Source: Pardosa pseudoannulata (taxonomy: Eukaryota; Arthropoda; Arachnida; Araneae; Lycosidae). Taken from it: a stretch of 64,000 nucleotides of DNA. Below, piece by piece: positions 28,042-41,370 of this stretch. A program made the position numbers and the translations under genes. Every line of letters begins with the position of its first letter. The stretch's first letter is position 1. The stretch is from positions 68,664,537 through 68,728,536 of the forward strand of contig CM063500.1 in NCBI GenBank assembly GCA_032207245.1. Reading direction: 5' to 3'. A model generated the notes under the pieces. The model was not told where the DNA came from, searched no databases, and was given only the letters and a program-made list of their open reading frames with translations.

Positions 28042-30506
28042 TTAAAATTAGCAATTTTAATAGAAAGCATAAAATTAATTTTTAAAGAACAAATTACTGA
28101 TATTTATATTAAAAAAAAAAAAACCTAATACACTTGTAAACAAAAAAAAAAAGTTAAACACGGCGTAATAAAGAACACACTTACTTCAGGTACAAGTTCT
28201 GTCAAAAATGTTTCCATGTCATCCCTGGAAAATATAAAAATATGTCGTTTAAAAATTAAAAGGACATGAATGGACAACATAATCCTAATATTAAATAACT
28301 CACAGTGAGATATAGAAAACAGCTATATAAAATAATACGGAAAAAACACGAGACAAATTATATAATGCTCTTTACACCCCAAAATTACAATGTATTATAA
28401 TTTGTTAGTAACAAAATCAATACAAGGAATGTGAATAATATCTTATTTCTGTTAAAATTATATACTTAAAAGATCTATACTTATGGTTACATATGTTAAT
28501 GAAACATAATTATATCACAGCACATTCATATATCATATTAATTCAATATAGCTTTTTAAAACTTCTGAGAATAAGTCCATTTAAGTTTAATTTTTACTTC
28601 TCCATATATTTTTTTTTTCTTCTGCAACACTTGACTACAAATATATTAAGTTTTATAATTCCTTTATTAATTCTATTCAAATATTTATAATCAGCTGAAA
28701 ATATAAAATGCCTATATTTATGAAACATAGACCCTACAACATATTTTAATTTTCATTACAACATTAAAAATATTTTTCATTTTCATCTTTTCTATCATAT
28801 GTAATAATTTATTTTAACAGAACCTTACATACTTAATACATTTCTATACATATAACATTCTCCTTAAAAATCCAATGCACAGTTTCTTAAGCAATAATTT
28901 TTGAATTAAAAAGAATTCAAAATCTAGCAAAAATCAAATTTACAATAATTTATTTATTTATTTATATTTTTATAAATTGAGACATTGTACTAATTTCCTA
29001 ACAGATTAAAGAATGAATGACTGGCTTTTATCTTAAAAAAGAAAATCAGTAATATGATTTCAAATTGGATGTCTACTCTTTAGGTATTTAAATTCAGAGA
29101 TTACAAAATAAATAACTGTTTTAATTAAAATTAGAAAAAATTATCATTAATCTGAAGAAACTAATAAAGAATGATTTTAAAGATTTTTTTTTAATTGATG
29201 AAACAACATGCATACAAAAGTAAATATAAAACATCATAGAATCTTACCTAACATCAGGGTCCCAATTCTAAAATAAAATAAAAAATAAATTTTATTACAC
29301 CTAATTAGAACAAATTAAGATATTGAATTTATAGTTCTTAACAGAATTCTATAACTTATATGAAAATTTTCTATGTTTTAAATTTCAAAAGTAAAATTTA
29401 TCTACTTATAATTATGTATTAAAAACTAATTTTAAATCAATATATGCATTTATTTTTCTGTGAATATTTCTAAGCATCAGTAAATACAGAGACAATGTTG
29501 TGTAATCTTGCAGACCATAGAAGCACAACTTGTAGAAAATTTGAATGAAATTGAAAAGAGTACAAAAAATACTAGTACATAAATCAAATGATTAAGCATA
29601 AAGCTCTGTTATTTTCTCAATTTTAAGCAGAGAAAGTTAAACTATTTAAAGGAATTTTTAAATATATAATTTATCAAGCTAATAAAAGAATTAAAACCAG
29701 CACCATTAATCTATAAACAGGACTTTTTATAACCTCTAGTCTACCATTATTTAAAATTTATTCCTACTTGTAGAATGTATAAATTGTAAAAATAAATAAG
29801 GTGACATATTTAAGGTAAAAAATAATTTAGTAAAATATAATGCTGTTAGTATCATTCCATTTTATTTTCATACTAAATCATTTATAATTTATTTTTTAAA
29901 AATGTATTTATCTATACTACTGCTTATTTTGACAGGTTAAATATTCATGGAAACTTGCTAAATATAAAGAAACAAAGCATCAAAATATTTCATGCAAACA
30001 TTATTACTATAAATAACATTACAAATTTTGAATAAAATTTTTTTAAATTAAAACAGAAGCATCTATATTTCTAATGTTAAGTACTTCAAGATTGACTTTT
30101 GGCCAATTACTGATGCTAATCAATAACCTTAAATAGACAAGAAATAGTGGTATGAGTGGAAATGAGATTACAATCTTCTAATCCTATATAACAAAAACGG
30201 GTATATCTTACCTCATTTAACGCCAAACTGGCTGACGTATGCATGACTGAAGAAAGTATTAATTAGTTAAATTAAATGCAATACCAAAATACCTTATATT
30301 TTTTACATCATTTTAAATTTTTATTACTTACTTTCAATATGCAGAAGACCGATGGAAAATCTTGCTATTTCTGGCACTTGCTTTAAAATCTCATCTGTTA
30401 TTAAATGGCATCCTCTGAGTACTGGTCGGATATTAATTTTCTTTTGAAACCATGCAGAACCAAATTTGAAACCTGAATTATCCGCAGATACATTTGATCG
30501 AGACAT
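25315..30506 (-). CDS. UPF0047 / YjbQ-family protein (158 aa, seven exons)
   Basis: Minus-strand exons in order: 30332-30506, 30212-30246, 29248-29267, 28185-28224, 27592-27633, 27088-27205, 25315-25361, with TGA at 25315-25317. All have GT..AG borders and matching phases. The protein matches the whole UPF0047 fold: RGCHLITDEI (31-40), HTSASLALNEN (61-71), EGPDDMPAH (99-107), LGSWQGVWLCEHRN (128-141). The conserved His and acidic residues around HTSAS, GPDDMPAH and EHR are present, and the length is close to the bacterial family's roughly 140. Bacterial YjbQ has weak thiamine-phosphate-synthase activity; the role in animals is not settled, so no function is asserted. Start: first ATG after an in-frame TAA. 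An exon-like 21-nt segment (30763-30783, minus) may be 5' UTR. The gene is head-to-head with the ATP synthase c gene. Confidence 0.92.
27994..28039. repeat. (AT)n microsatellite
   Basis: Long TA dinucleotide run in the fourth intron of the UPF0047 gene, close to the exon at 28185-28224. Confidence 0.95.
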
Positions 30507-31706
<1,200 letters not shown>

Positions 31707-31781
31707 TTTGCGAATTCATAGACACTTGATTTATATTATCACAATCCTAATGTTATCAATAGATCAGCCTGTAATTGGTGT

Positions 31782-31787
31782 AATAAA
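31782..31787 (+). terminator. Candidate polyadenylation signal of the ATP synthase c gene
   Basis: AATAAA lies 76 bp after the stop codon, a normal spacing for a short 3' UTR. Confidence 0.6.
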
Positions 31788-31799
31788 TTAATTGTTTAG

Positions 31800-32868
31800 T
31801 ACAGTTTATGTTGTTTCATTTCATAATGTTTCTTTTTTATATATTTATATTAATTCATACTTAATGTATAGAAAAATAGCTTGTTTCTGAAGGTCACCTT
31901 TAGTAGTGTTTTTAAGTACAAATTTTGTAAGTAGTAGCAGATTATTAAGTGACCTTTATAAGCATTAAGGAGGGTTTAGTGTTTTAAAACTTATTGGGTT
32001 TTTTTTTTTTTTTTTCCCAAAATTTTGAGATTTTTGTGAAATTTATCTTGTAAAATAAATTATGTTCCTTAGTTAAGTACTGTATGTAAAATTTCACTAA
32101 CTTCTCAATACTTCTGCTGTATGTTTATATGTGGGCTTCACATTATTGGGCATTTAAATTTCACCCATTCTTACCAAGATTTACTAGTTGTAAAATTATC
32201 ATTATATATATATATATCAAAAGGTAGATAAAATTGTACATTTTATAGCTTAGTAGCATATTCAAATCGAGAAATTTAGTGTAATGAAAGAAAACTATCT
32301 TTCCATGATTGCATTAGGTATGTATAGTCTGTACTTTGAAGCATGTGTATCAGATAGTGTGATAAAGCCAATGTGCCATGAAATGAATTGGAATATAAAA
32401 ACAATTTTCATAACTCCTGTTCATAAAATTTTTCAAAAGTTGCATGTAAATTCCATATGTTTTCTTCATTAAACTTAATTTCTTTTTAAATTAGTGTTAA
32501 TATCAGATTAAAAAAAAATTAATAGCAAATTTATCTTTTTCTTCTTCTAAAACAGTTTACTTTGTTAAATTTATGGTCTATATTTTATATTGGAATAATT
32601 TTTCAAAGTGATAGTAGCCTAAAAGTACTGAAAATTACCACCAAAATGGTGTGATTGTGAATGATGGAAATAGGCTTGCGTTTTTAACACATTAGTTCTT
32701 GGAATATAGCTCATTACTCTTGTAACAAATGAGTAAAGTCATTTTACTGAGGTGACTATAAAAGTTTTATCTACTGCTTATTTTAATTTTTTAATGATAG
32801 ACCTATAAAAGTCGTACAAGTATGTATTCACAGATGAGTTGTATTTGACTGTCTAATAGTTTTTATGG
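31800..32868. other. Intergenic, no gene seen
   Basis: A+T-rich sequence downstream of the ATP synthase c gene. A 62-codon frame at 32284-32472 lacks any family resemblance and is not called. Nothing else is recognised before the hAT element at 32877. Confidence 0.6.
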
Positions 32869-32876
32869 AAAATAAG

Positions 32877-33563
32877 CAGGGTTACAAAAAACCTTTTTGG
32901 GTTTTTCTGGGTAAAACATTTTCAGAAACTGTTATCTTAATTTTTTACCCTCTTTCAATTTTAAAGAATTATTCTGTGGAATTATGTTTATCAAAATTCA
33001 GAAAAATATTTGCAAATCTATGGTAAATCTAACTTAACAATTAAGAAAATTTTCAATTCTTTTGTCAGCAAGACAGGAATATAGTGAAATTTCTCTTTCA
33101 TTGTGAAAAACAGGTTGTGTTGACTGTTGAGAAATGACCTTACCTTGTTCCTGGGACTTGACTCCTTATTTTTTTAGGGGCGGGGGGCTACACACTGATT
33201 GCCTATTACCTTTGACAAAAATTTAATGCAAAAAAGTTTCAGAAATGTTTTTTAAATGGAGAAAGAATAAAGATAAAAAGTAATCCTTTGTTAAAATAAC
33301 ATTCAAATATGTGGTATATGTCAATATATAACATTTTGTGTGTGATGTCAGTAAACTTTTTAGTCTTTACACTGATTTTGATTTGTTTGTATTAAATTAT
33401 AATTTCTTGAATATTTAGTTAATTAAAATATAATCAGTTTTAGCAATTTAATCTCTTCTGAAATAAGGTACTTCCCCTGCCTTCTCCTCTTAAAACCAGA
33501 CCCCTAATAAAACCCACCTAGGTTGGGGGTTTTCTTGAAAAACCCAGGTTTTTTGCATCTCTG
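32877..33563. mobile_element. Non-autonomous hAT element with perfect 8-bp target duplication
   Basis: The left end is CAGGGTTACAAAAAACC. The right end, reverse-complemented, is CAGAGATGCAAAAAACC, followed on both sides by GGGTTTTTC-type sequence. AAAATAAG is duplicated exactly at 32869-32876 and 33564-33571. An 8-bp duplication with CAGGG-type ends is the hAT signature. The 687-bp interior has no transposase frame that I can read. Confidence 0.85.
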
Positions 33564-34610
33564 AAAATAAGTAATTTATTATTTTTCATTTATTTGCAAG
33601 CTTAAAACTGACCTTAAAACCATATTTCATATCTTAATAGCATATGTAAGGGGAGTGGGAGAATAAGTATTGCTAAAAAAACTAGCTACCATAAATTAGA
33701 AACTTTCAATAACTTCAACTTATGAAATCAGTTTGTAGAATTAGATTATCTGTCATGTTACTCCTTTCAAACCATGCACATACTACTTTGGGCCACATGT
33801 GGGATGATCCTAAGGCATTTAAAAATTTAACTTTGGCCATCTCTCCATAAAACTACTCTAGCAGCAGTGTAAGCACCAAAATGAAAAATATAAGAAAAAG
33901 CTAACATGCTTGAAATTATATATTGAGGCAGAACTGGTAAAAATTTATAAAGGGTACTTTAAGGTTTTTAGAAAATTGCCTAATAAAGTTCAGTCAGAAT
34001 AAAATTGGGCTACTGTATCTGATTTGGCGTTTCAGCCAAACTGGGAAAAATAGTAAACGAACTGTATAATTAAATATCAACTTATGTGGTTTTGTATAAA
34101 TACAAATGCAATTTAAATTTTAGGAAAATATTTATGCCTTCATAACAGGGTACTGAACATTAATTAACCTAAATAAGTTTTTAAAAGTAAAATGGAATGA
34201 ATTGTATTACATGATTTAAACTTTAACATTTTTAATTAACAGTGGTTCCCTCCTTTGTGAAACTTTTAATATTAGGTTATTTTATTGTCAAATGCATCTG
34301 GGTGTAACATGAATGTCATAATGTTGAAAGAATTTTTAAAATGTTAGTTCTCTTAATGAAAATTATACTCCCTTATGTTTTAAAAATTATGAAAAATTCA
34401 ATATTCAGGATAATTTTCATGGTATGAAATATGTGGGTCTTCAGAGTTTTAAATTTATTTTAAACCAATCTTTAGTCTGTTACATTCATATGTAATTTGT
34501 CATCCGAACTCTGAAATAAAGGCTTGGTTTGAAAAATATGATTGCATACATGTTTACATTCAGTTATATCTTTGTTAAAATTATTTACTGTAACTTTCTC
34601 TTTCCAAGTA

Positions 34611-34773
34611 GCCGATTGGTTAGGGTGCTGACCTTTGATACCGGAGTTCGTGGGTTCAAATTCCATTCTAGCATGGATGTTCATAGCCATTTGGAATTGG
34701 CTTTAAGCTGTAGGTCCCGGTCTCATTAGCCCTCATGTTGCAAAAAAGTAGACCATAGCACTCCAAACCAAAC
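34611..34773 (+). mobile_element. tRNA-derived SINE, family 1, full-length with 11-bp target duplication
   Basis: The copy starts GCCGATTGGTTAGGGTGCTG and ends in CACTCCAAACCAAAC. CTTTCCAAGTA is duplicated at 34600-34610 and 34774-34784. It is intergenic, downstream of the ATP synthase c-subunit gene. Confidence 0.88.
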
Positions 34774-35276
34774 CTTTCCAAGTAACTCACTCTCTTTATA
34801 TGTTATGTGAGTTAAATATATATATATATATACACAAAATACATGGGGATATATATTTGTCTGAGTTTCTTTAGTTGCTGTTTTTTTATTTTAAATATTT
34901 ATCTTTGTTATCAATCACTATAAGTCCTAAAAGTAATAAAGTGTGTTAAGACTAAAGTAACACAACATTGTAGGTATTCTTAAATGAATATGTGTAGAAT
35001 AACAAGAGAATGTTTTAACATAATGAATCAATATCTAAACTTCATTATTTCTCTTAAAATGAGTTTTAAAATATGCAATCAAATATTTTATTTTTCTTAA
35101 CTACTGCTTTTAATCCATTGACAAATCTAAATAATCTCCCTGTGGGTTATGTGAACATAATTTTTATTCAAATGACATTTATAAATTAATTTTGACTGTT
35201 AAAAAATATTTTAGACATGTTCTGTGCTTTGTTTTAGAATGAATTTTAAGATCCATTTATCAGCTAGACTTTTAAC

Positions 35277-36011
35277 CAGGGTTGGCATGATTTAAATCAG
35301 TTGATTTTTTTTTTTTTTTTTAAATCATTGATTTAAGTAATTTTTTTTCACTTTTTTTTAAAACCTATATTCCAAAGACAAGAGTTGGGAATCAGTCAGC
35401 ACAGTAATACCAATAAGTAAATAAGTATAAATAGATAGCATGTGCTTTCCAAGAATTTAGGGGTTGTTATCAGAAAGTATGTAGTAAGGGTAGTACAATG
35501 ATTGATTATGACTGGTGGAATTCATTTCATGTAATGGGAGGTAAAGAAAGTATTACAGAACTTGAAATCCAGTTTGTCTACCAAATAACAACAGCAGTGG
35601 CTTCATCTGCTGGAATGGAAAGACAGTTTTCTTTTGGTATAGTTCATTCTAGCCTTCATAACTAATTAGGAGTTGATAAGGTTTCAAAGCTAGTGTTTTT
35701 ATTGAAACAATTAAATCCATAATTCAGTGCTTAAAAAATATTGATATAATTGTGATTTTTTTAAATAAATAGTTTGTACTATCCAATTACAAAATGATTG
35801 AATGTATTTAGATTAAAATTTATATATTTAATTGTAGGTAATCAGTGTGTAGAATATACTAGATAGATAAGATGTTACTTCTTATAACAAAGTATTCTAT
35901 GTATATTGCAAAAAAACATTCACAACAATTAAAATTATTCAAAAAAGAATCTGATTTAAATAAAATAAATCTGATTCTAAAAAAAAATATGATTTTTTTT
36001 TTCAAACTCTG
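35277..36011 (+). mobile_element. Internally deleted hAT element with a transposase C-terminal remnant
   Basis: The left end reads CAGGGTTGGCATGATTTAAATC. The right end, reverse-complemented, begins CAGAGTTTG and also contains GATTTATTT/ATTTAAATC-like blocks, so the termini are decayed inverted repeats. No target duplication survives. It encloses the hAT dimerisation-domain pseudogene at 35510-35718. Confidence 0.6.
35510..35718 (+). pseudogene. hAT transposase C-terminal dimerisation segment (broken)
   Basis: The frame reads DWWNSFHVMGG at the start, then VASSAGMERQFSFG (about 35594-35635) and HSSLHN, a stop codon, and LGVDKVSKLVFLLKQLN. The SSAxxERxFS block followed by an R/H-N-xLG-x-(E/D)K-x-x-KLVFL segment is the hATC signature. 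One in-frame stop is seen and the N-terminal and catalytic parts are absent, so it is dead. Confidence 0.7.
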
Positions 36012-36591
36012 TGTAATATATAGCAATTTTCTGAGCTGAGCTTGTCATATGATCTAAATGTCATTGCAACTTACGAAAATAAAACTTATTCAGTATGATT
36101 TTTATGGAGTTTTCAATCTCAAGATATATGTTTACTGAAAGGAAATCAGGTACAATTTATCACAAGACAAGAAAATGTTTAATCAAATTAAAGGTTATGA
36201 TATTTTTGAACTACACAGTTTCTACTTTAACTATTTCTTAATCTACTTAAATGATGACAATAATAATAAAACTTAAAAATGTTTTTAAATATTAAACTTT
36301 TTCTAATGCTTTGCACTTTTGTATTGATCAAAATTATTAAACTAATTCAACAAGTTATTTCCAAGTCAAGGAACATTCATAAATGAAAGTCATAAGATTA
36401 TCTCTCTACCCAGTGTAAGAAGTTATTAAGAAAGAAAATTGTGGTCAATCATCTTCTAATTTCTATTTTGCAGAGGGAAGGGGGTGAAAGTTTAAAACAA
36501 ATTCAACAACTGTTTAGATCAGAGGTAGAAATGATTTTATCAAAGAGAATTAAGATGTACGTTTTTGACAGCATCTTATGTTTGTATGTGT

Positions 36592-36760
36592 TTGGTTTGG
36601 TTTGGAGTACTACGGTCTACTTTTTTGCAACACGAGGGCTAATGAGGTCGGGACCTACAGCTTAAAGCCGATTCCAAACGGCTACAGACATCCATGCCAC
36701 AGTGGGATACGAACTCCCATACCCAAGGTCATCAAACTAACCAATCGGCCATCATTCGGC
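36592..36760 (-). mobile_element. tRNA-derived SINE, family 1, reverse copy
   Basis: Read on the minus strand it starts near GGCCGATTGGTTAG and ends in a CCAAACCAAA tail. A 14-bp flanking repeat (36578-36591 and 36761-36774) has one mismatch. The B-box is altered compared with the 15.2-kb copy. Confidence 0.85.
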
Positions 36761-37028
36761 ATGCTTGTATGTGTATTCAGTATATATTTTATTCCTAATT
36801 AATAATAAAGAAAACTGACACAGTACAGTTTTTTATATAAAAGTCACAAATATTTAATTTTAATAATGATTAAAATAGTGAATCAGCAACTCAATACTAA
36901 TCTTCAAAATTATCTGATAATCTCAATTTGTTGACAAGGTTCAAAACTAAAGATATTTGAGAAAAGTTACACACTTTAAATAAAATCCTTCATTAAAGGT
37001 GACTGGGGCATGTTAAATATATATATTC

Positions 37029-37250
37029 GTGGTCACAATGTCCTCCAAGTTCTCAAACGATACCTCTGAGGGTGGAAGACCAAACCTGGGGGTCTTCTGC
37101 TTGGTCCCTATTTCTAAATTACAAGGACCCAACAGGGTTAATGTTACTCGTTCGTATCTGACAATAAGCTACACGTGCTTGTTGGGTGGTGCTAAATGGA
37201 TAACAGCTTCGTAGCCTTGTATTGGCATAAAGGCATATAGTGCCTGTATT
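37029..37250 (+). mobile_element. Second SINE family, 5'-truncated copy
   Basis: Shares GTCACAAT, CCTCCAAGTTCTC, GGGGGTCTTCTGCTTGG and the following ACAAGGACCCA segment with the minus-strand copy at 12.1-12.4 kb. The tRNA-like head is missing. It lies just left of the 37.3-kb direct repeat. Confidence 0.55.
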
Positions 37251-37307
37251 GCGAGCTACGTTAGGAAAAAACTAAATAAAATCAGAAATTTAAAGCAGAA
37301 TCAGGCC

Positions 37308-37890
37308 GTAAGTAGGTCCTTTAGCGCCCATGCTAAAAAAACTGGTCTGCCCCTCCTGCTGCCAATAGTGAATATATATATATATATACATATATGTTCA
37401 GAATGAACTCACAAAATATTTTGCTAATTCTTAAAATGTTTCTAGCATATTAATTTTAAAGAAATTTCTATTTTTCTTTATTAATACTTTGAAAATATTT
37501 TTGAACACTTAAGGGGTATTATGATGAATAGCTTATTTGAGGGGATTATTTTTTATTTAGACGTTGAATTTTCATAAAAAAAATTGGCAAATTTCTAAAT
37601 ATAAATTTAGTTTTATTAACTTTAATAAATTCAAAATTTAAAACGAATACCCGGAATCATATTAAGGCATATTAGGAGTGTTTGGTAAACATTAGTAAGA
37701 ATCTATAACAGGATTAGTCTCTAGAAGCATTTTAAAAAATAATAAAATTCATAAACATGTTGGATTTTATAATAAAAAAGTTTCTTATTTCTACTTGGGG
37801 CGAATGTCCTCTTTCGGACACCATTTTCTTCACGGTGCAGCGCCTCTAAGACTGATGCACCCGTGGCAAATGCTATCTTTGCCACGCCCT
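37308..37890 (+). repeat. Left copy of a diverged 0.6-kb direct repeat
   Basis: Shares the same order of blocks with 45638-46448: GGTCCTTTAGCGCC, AAAACTGGTCT, TTCTTAAAATGTT, AAAACGAATACCCGGA, AGTCTCTAGA, GGGGCGAAT, and ATTTTCTTCA followed by a CCCGTGGCA...TTTGCCACG hairpin at the right end. No coding frame is seen. It marks the left edge of the mosaic region. Confidence 0.8.
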
Positions 37891-38082
37891 AGTTACGGCG
37901 CTGGCAGCAATATCCAAAATACTATAGCAATTGTAGACAGGCCATCATCTTCTAGAAGTCATTCACATCGTGTACAATTGGATGAAACACATCTACACCA
38001 CACTTGGAATTATGAAAACATACAGTTGCAGTGGGATTTATAGAGTTATCAGCTACGGAGACACTTCTAAATGCTTCTATAG

Positions 38083-38397
38083 CAGGGCCGTAGCCAGAAA
38101 TTATTTTCGGAGGGGGACCAAGGGAGAAAGACATCTTTTGTTTGTGAATGATACTTCAATTAATGAAAGGAAAAGCACTGTATTTCCGGAAATACAGTGC
38201 TGTATTTCCGGCCAGCGGCCCAGCAAGACTTTTATGGTCTCAGCGAGTTTTTTTCTAAGAAAATAACTGTCCATGTTCATGAACAGCTAGGCAGATAGCA
38301 CATACACAGTAGTGGAACATTGTCTATCTACAAAATAGTCTTTCAAAATTTCGTGGGGGACCAGTCCCCCAAATCCCTCCCCCTGCCTACGGCCTTG
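38083..38397. mobile_element. hAT-type MITE with perfect 8-bp target duplication
   Basis: The ends are inverted: CAGGGCCGTAGCCAG at the left, and CAAGGCCGTAGGCAG when the right end is reverse-complemented. TTCTATAG is duplicated exactly at 38075-38082 and 38398-38405. The element is 315 bp. Inside, 38174-38201 is a perfect 28-bp palindrome centred on CCGG. GGGGGACC/GGTCCCCC-type subterminal blocks are also inverted. No coding capacity. Confidence 0.88.
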
Positions 38398-38405
38398 TTC
38401 TATAG

Positions 38406-40389
38406 TACCTAATAATCAACGTTTTTGTGTGTGTTTACTAGGGTTGGATCGTTTATCAGTATATTGTCAAATATTGATATGCTTAAGTATCGCGATAACA
38501 TTAAAGTTCTGCTCTGCCGATATATCCCCGTCGGCGATACTGTTTCCCCTCTCGCGCGATAACGTAATCGTCGAAAGACATTCTAAATATACAATCGCAA
38601 GCCAGAAAATTTGCTCTTGGAAGATTATCACGTCTTCGAACATCCCAATAATATCCCGATGATGAAGCACTCGGGTCAAGACCGGAAATTCTACTGCTAG
38701 CAATTGGAGGAGATAACTCATTCTGTTCTCACACCTGCTACTGGTTTATTGGAATAATATCTGGATATATCAACGATATTGATATTGACTGATCGTAACA
38801 GTCAGTGATAGGTGTACGTGTTGATATATTTCGATAGCTTGCTTCTTGTTCGTTCATATCTTCTACTAATATCGGAGGCAAGTTTGGGATAAAAAAAAAA
38901 TGAATGCTCGGAATCGTGTTGTTGCCTCAAGTATCATAAAATTACATCAAAAAATGCAACAAAAAGCAATGTTTGGCAGTTTTTTGGTGTACCGGAGATC
39001 CAATTGGGAAAATAATCAGTGAAAATGTATTGATTAACAATTTAGATTTGTGTGCAGTTTTTTAAAAGGCTACATCTAATTTATGAAGCTATTTGAAATA
39101 TCACCATGCTCTACTATATCGGAATAAATTGCAGATAAGAAGTCTTTTTACTTTTAAAAATTAAAATTAAATTTTTTAAAGTTACTTATTCTTTTTTAAT
39201 AATTTATTATTCATTTCAAATTTTATTTTACTGAATTTCATTGGTCAAAAGCATAATCTTGAAAATGTTCTAATTATGAGGGAATATGCTGTAGAAGGGA
39301 AAGAGTGGAAATTTATTGAACATCAGAGTGGCGATCTCTTAATAATATTAGCAATATGTTAGGCCGCTACTCTATTTTGGTCGAGTGGATTGACTTTCTA
39401 CGTCATTATGCCGTAGGACGTCAGGGCAAAAGTTTGGTTGGGGGCGTTACGGTCTACTGTTTTGCTACACGATGACTGATCAAGGTAAACATAATGGGTA
39501 ATATGAAGTACCTGGCGATATAGAAACTTTGATCGTAGGAAATCAAATGAAGAGTTTTTAGTGTACCCATATATACATTTTTAGGAGAACATCGAGTGAT
39601 ATTTCTCTCGAGATCTATGATTCCGTTAATGTTAAAGGTTCTGATACAGTAGGTCTGAAGCTACGGTAGTTAAGAGGAAAGTCTTGAACAATGAGACACA
39701 AATATGTAATTGGTGCCCAGGATTGGCTTGGATCAACGGGCGGACGAACTGGCTTCTATCATGAAATTCTACGGCTAGAAAACTGTGGGACCGCACCTTA
39801 GGAGGGTCTAGACATGACATTGGCCGGCAAGGCTGCTAAGTAACACGTACAAGGTACATATTTATAATATATACTGACTAACCATATCTTGACCTTCTTT
39901 TTAATGGTAAAAATTGTTATAACTTCTCAGAATCTTTTGAAAATATATATTGAGACAAACAGGGCACAATACTAGAGCGGGACAATTGCAGCACAACGGA
40001 CTGGTGTGAAAGCGACGGGTTGTGAACATGGTGTTCGTTAACACCAAAGTGACGGCATGGATTTTCCTGCCTATAAATCGTGAGCCTGTGGTTTACGCTG
40101 TGTATGGTGACAACCCATTTAGTTGATAATGAAATACAGTGAAATTTGTAAACCCACCAACGTCATCTCCTCCTACTGGATAGACAGATGTACTGCGATG
40201 AGGATTCTACAAAACCTCGTACAGTAATTTGTATGTACATGTTGACAGTCCATTTCTATGCGTGCATTTGGTTCTGACAGTGTATAGCAGTGATCTTTTT
40301 ATCTTTATAAGTCACAGCTTTACGTTCTCACCTTTTTACGTCATGGATGTGATGATGGTGTTTCCAAGAGATATTTATAAAGTTTTTCC
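38406..40389. other. Mosaic region, unassigned part
   Basis: Less A+T-rich than the flanks, with no intact frame. Repeated CGATAT/ATATCG motifs at 38440-38900 hint at a decayed DNA transposon end. A short SINE tail fragment (GGTCTACTGTTTTGC) lies near 39450. Nothing else is assigned. Confidence 0.4.
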
Positions 40390-41370
40390 TTTTGAATATA
40401 GCACAAGGCACGTCTGAGGATCACCAATGTCCTGAGTCATGGTAGAGCCTTCCTTCGTCAATCCATCCGCAATATTATTATACTTTAATTCACACGGGAC
40501 TGAATTCATTGTTTATGGAGGATAGTAACACTGGACAGGGCGTAGAGTTCTGCTATAATCCTAATTCCCTCTCGATTCCTAATAAGTCTCCAATTTTGTA
40601 GGTATTGTATTACACTTCAGCCTTTGGAAAGGATACAGATTTCTCCGGACAAATGTCTCTCTGTAACACAATCTAGAGCGATGTCGATGGTTGTCAATTC
40701 AGAACTAAAAAAGGAACAGTAATCTGTTATCCTACGTTTACGAAATATCGCTTCTTCACAATATAAATAAATGCCCTGCTTCCGGTGAATCTTCCACTCT
40801 TGCTGCCGTCTACATAAATCAGAGCAGCCTCAACCAGAATCACTCCAAGTACAACCTGTCTTAAATATTCCAGAAGTTGTGGGGACTTATTTGTATATGC
40901 GGATAATTCTGTATGAAAAATTATCCCAGAAACTGTTCCAAAGGAGATGTAATAGGCTTCAAATAATTAAATTCAAAAGAAGAATGTAACACATCCAGTT
41001 TCTCGGCATGACCAAACGGGCTATTCTTTTTCTATCTTTGATTATTTTGCCAACCACGTACAAAGCATGCAGTACGATGCTGATCACGATAACTCAAGAG
41101 CTTACTGAAGTATTTTGTATGACTGGAGATATATCTTAACAGCAGAGGCTACGAATCAGCTTCAATAGAGGACAATATCGTTTGGGGGTGCTATTACGCA
41201 GATCTGTAATTAAGCATACCTCGGTCATTTGCACGCTTTCTAACTTCTTATTTGATTGTTTCTTGATTTGTTTCCGAGGCGACTTGATAAATTTGATAAC
41301 CGTTTTTCAGAATAGGCCTATTTAAAGAGACATAAATTGTTTTCAAGGTCTTGGTGTCAGCACCCCAATC
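40390..41370 (-). pseudogene. Non-LTR retrotransposon remnant: end of reverse transcriptase plus RNase H
   Basis: Minus strand, 5' to 3': a segment reading WGADTKTLKTIYVSLNRPIL then YQIYQVASETN (41248-41370), typical of the region after the RT domain. After a gap comes an RNase H-like stretch: IYVDGSKSG (first catalytic Asp, near 40815), SSELTTIDIALD (Glu), QYLQNWRLIRNREG, and NIADGLTKEGS (last Asp region, near 40440). Several stops and frameshifts separate these pieces. An RT-linked RNase H suggests an I, R1 or LOA-type clade, but the clade is a guess. Non-functional. Confidence 0.65.

Noticed and set aside
32284..32472. 62-codon plus-strand frame after the ATP synthase c gene
   Set aside because: No family resemblance and no exon context; it lies in A+T-rich intergenic DNA.
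38440..38900. Clustered CGATAT motifs as a regulatory array
   Set aside because: They look like decayed inverted transposon ends in the mosaic; spacing is irregular and no factor site is implied.
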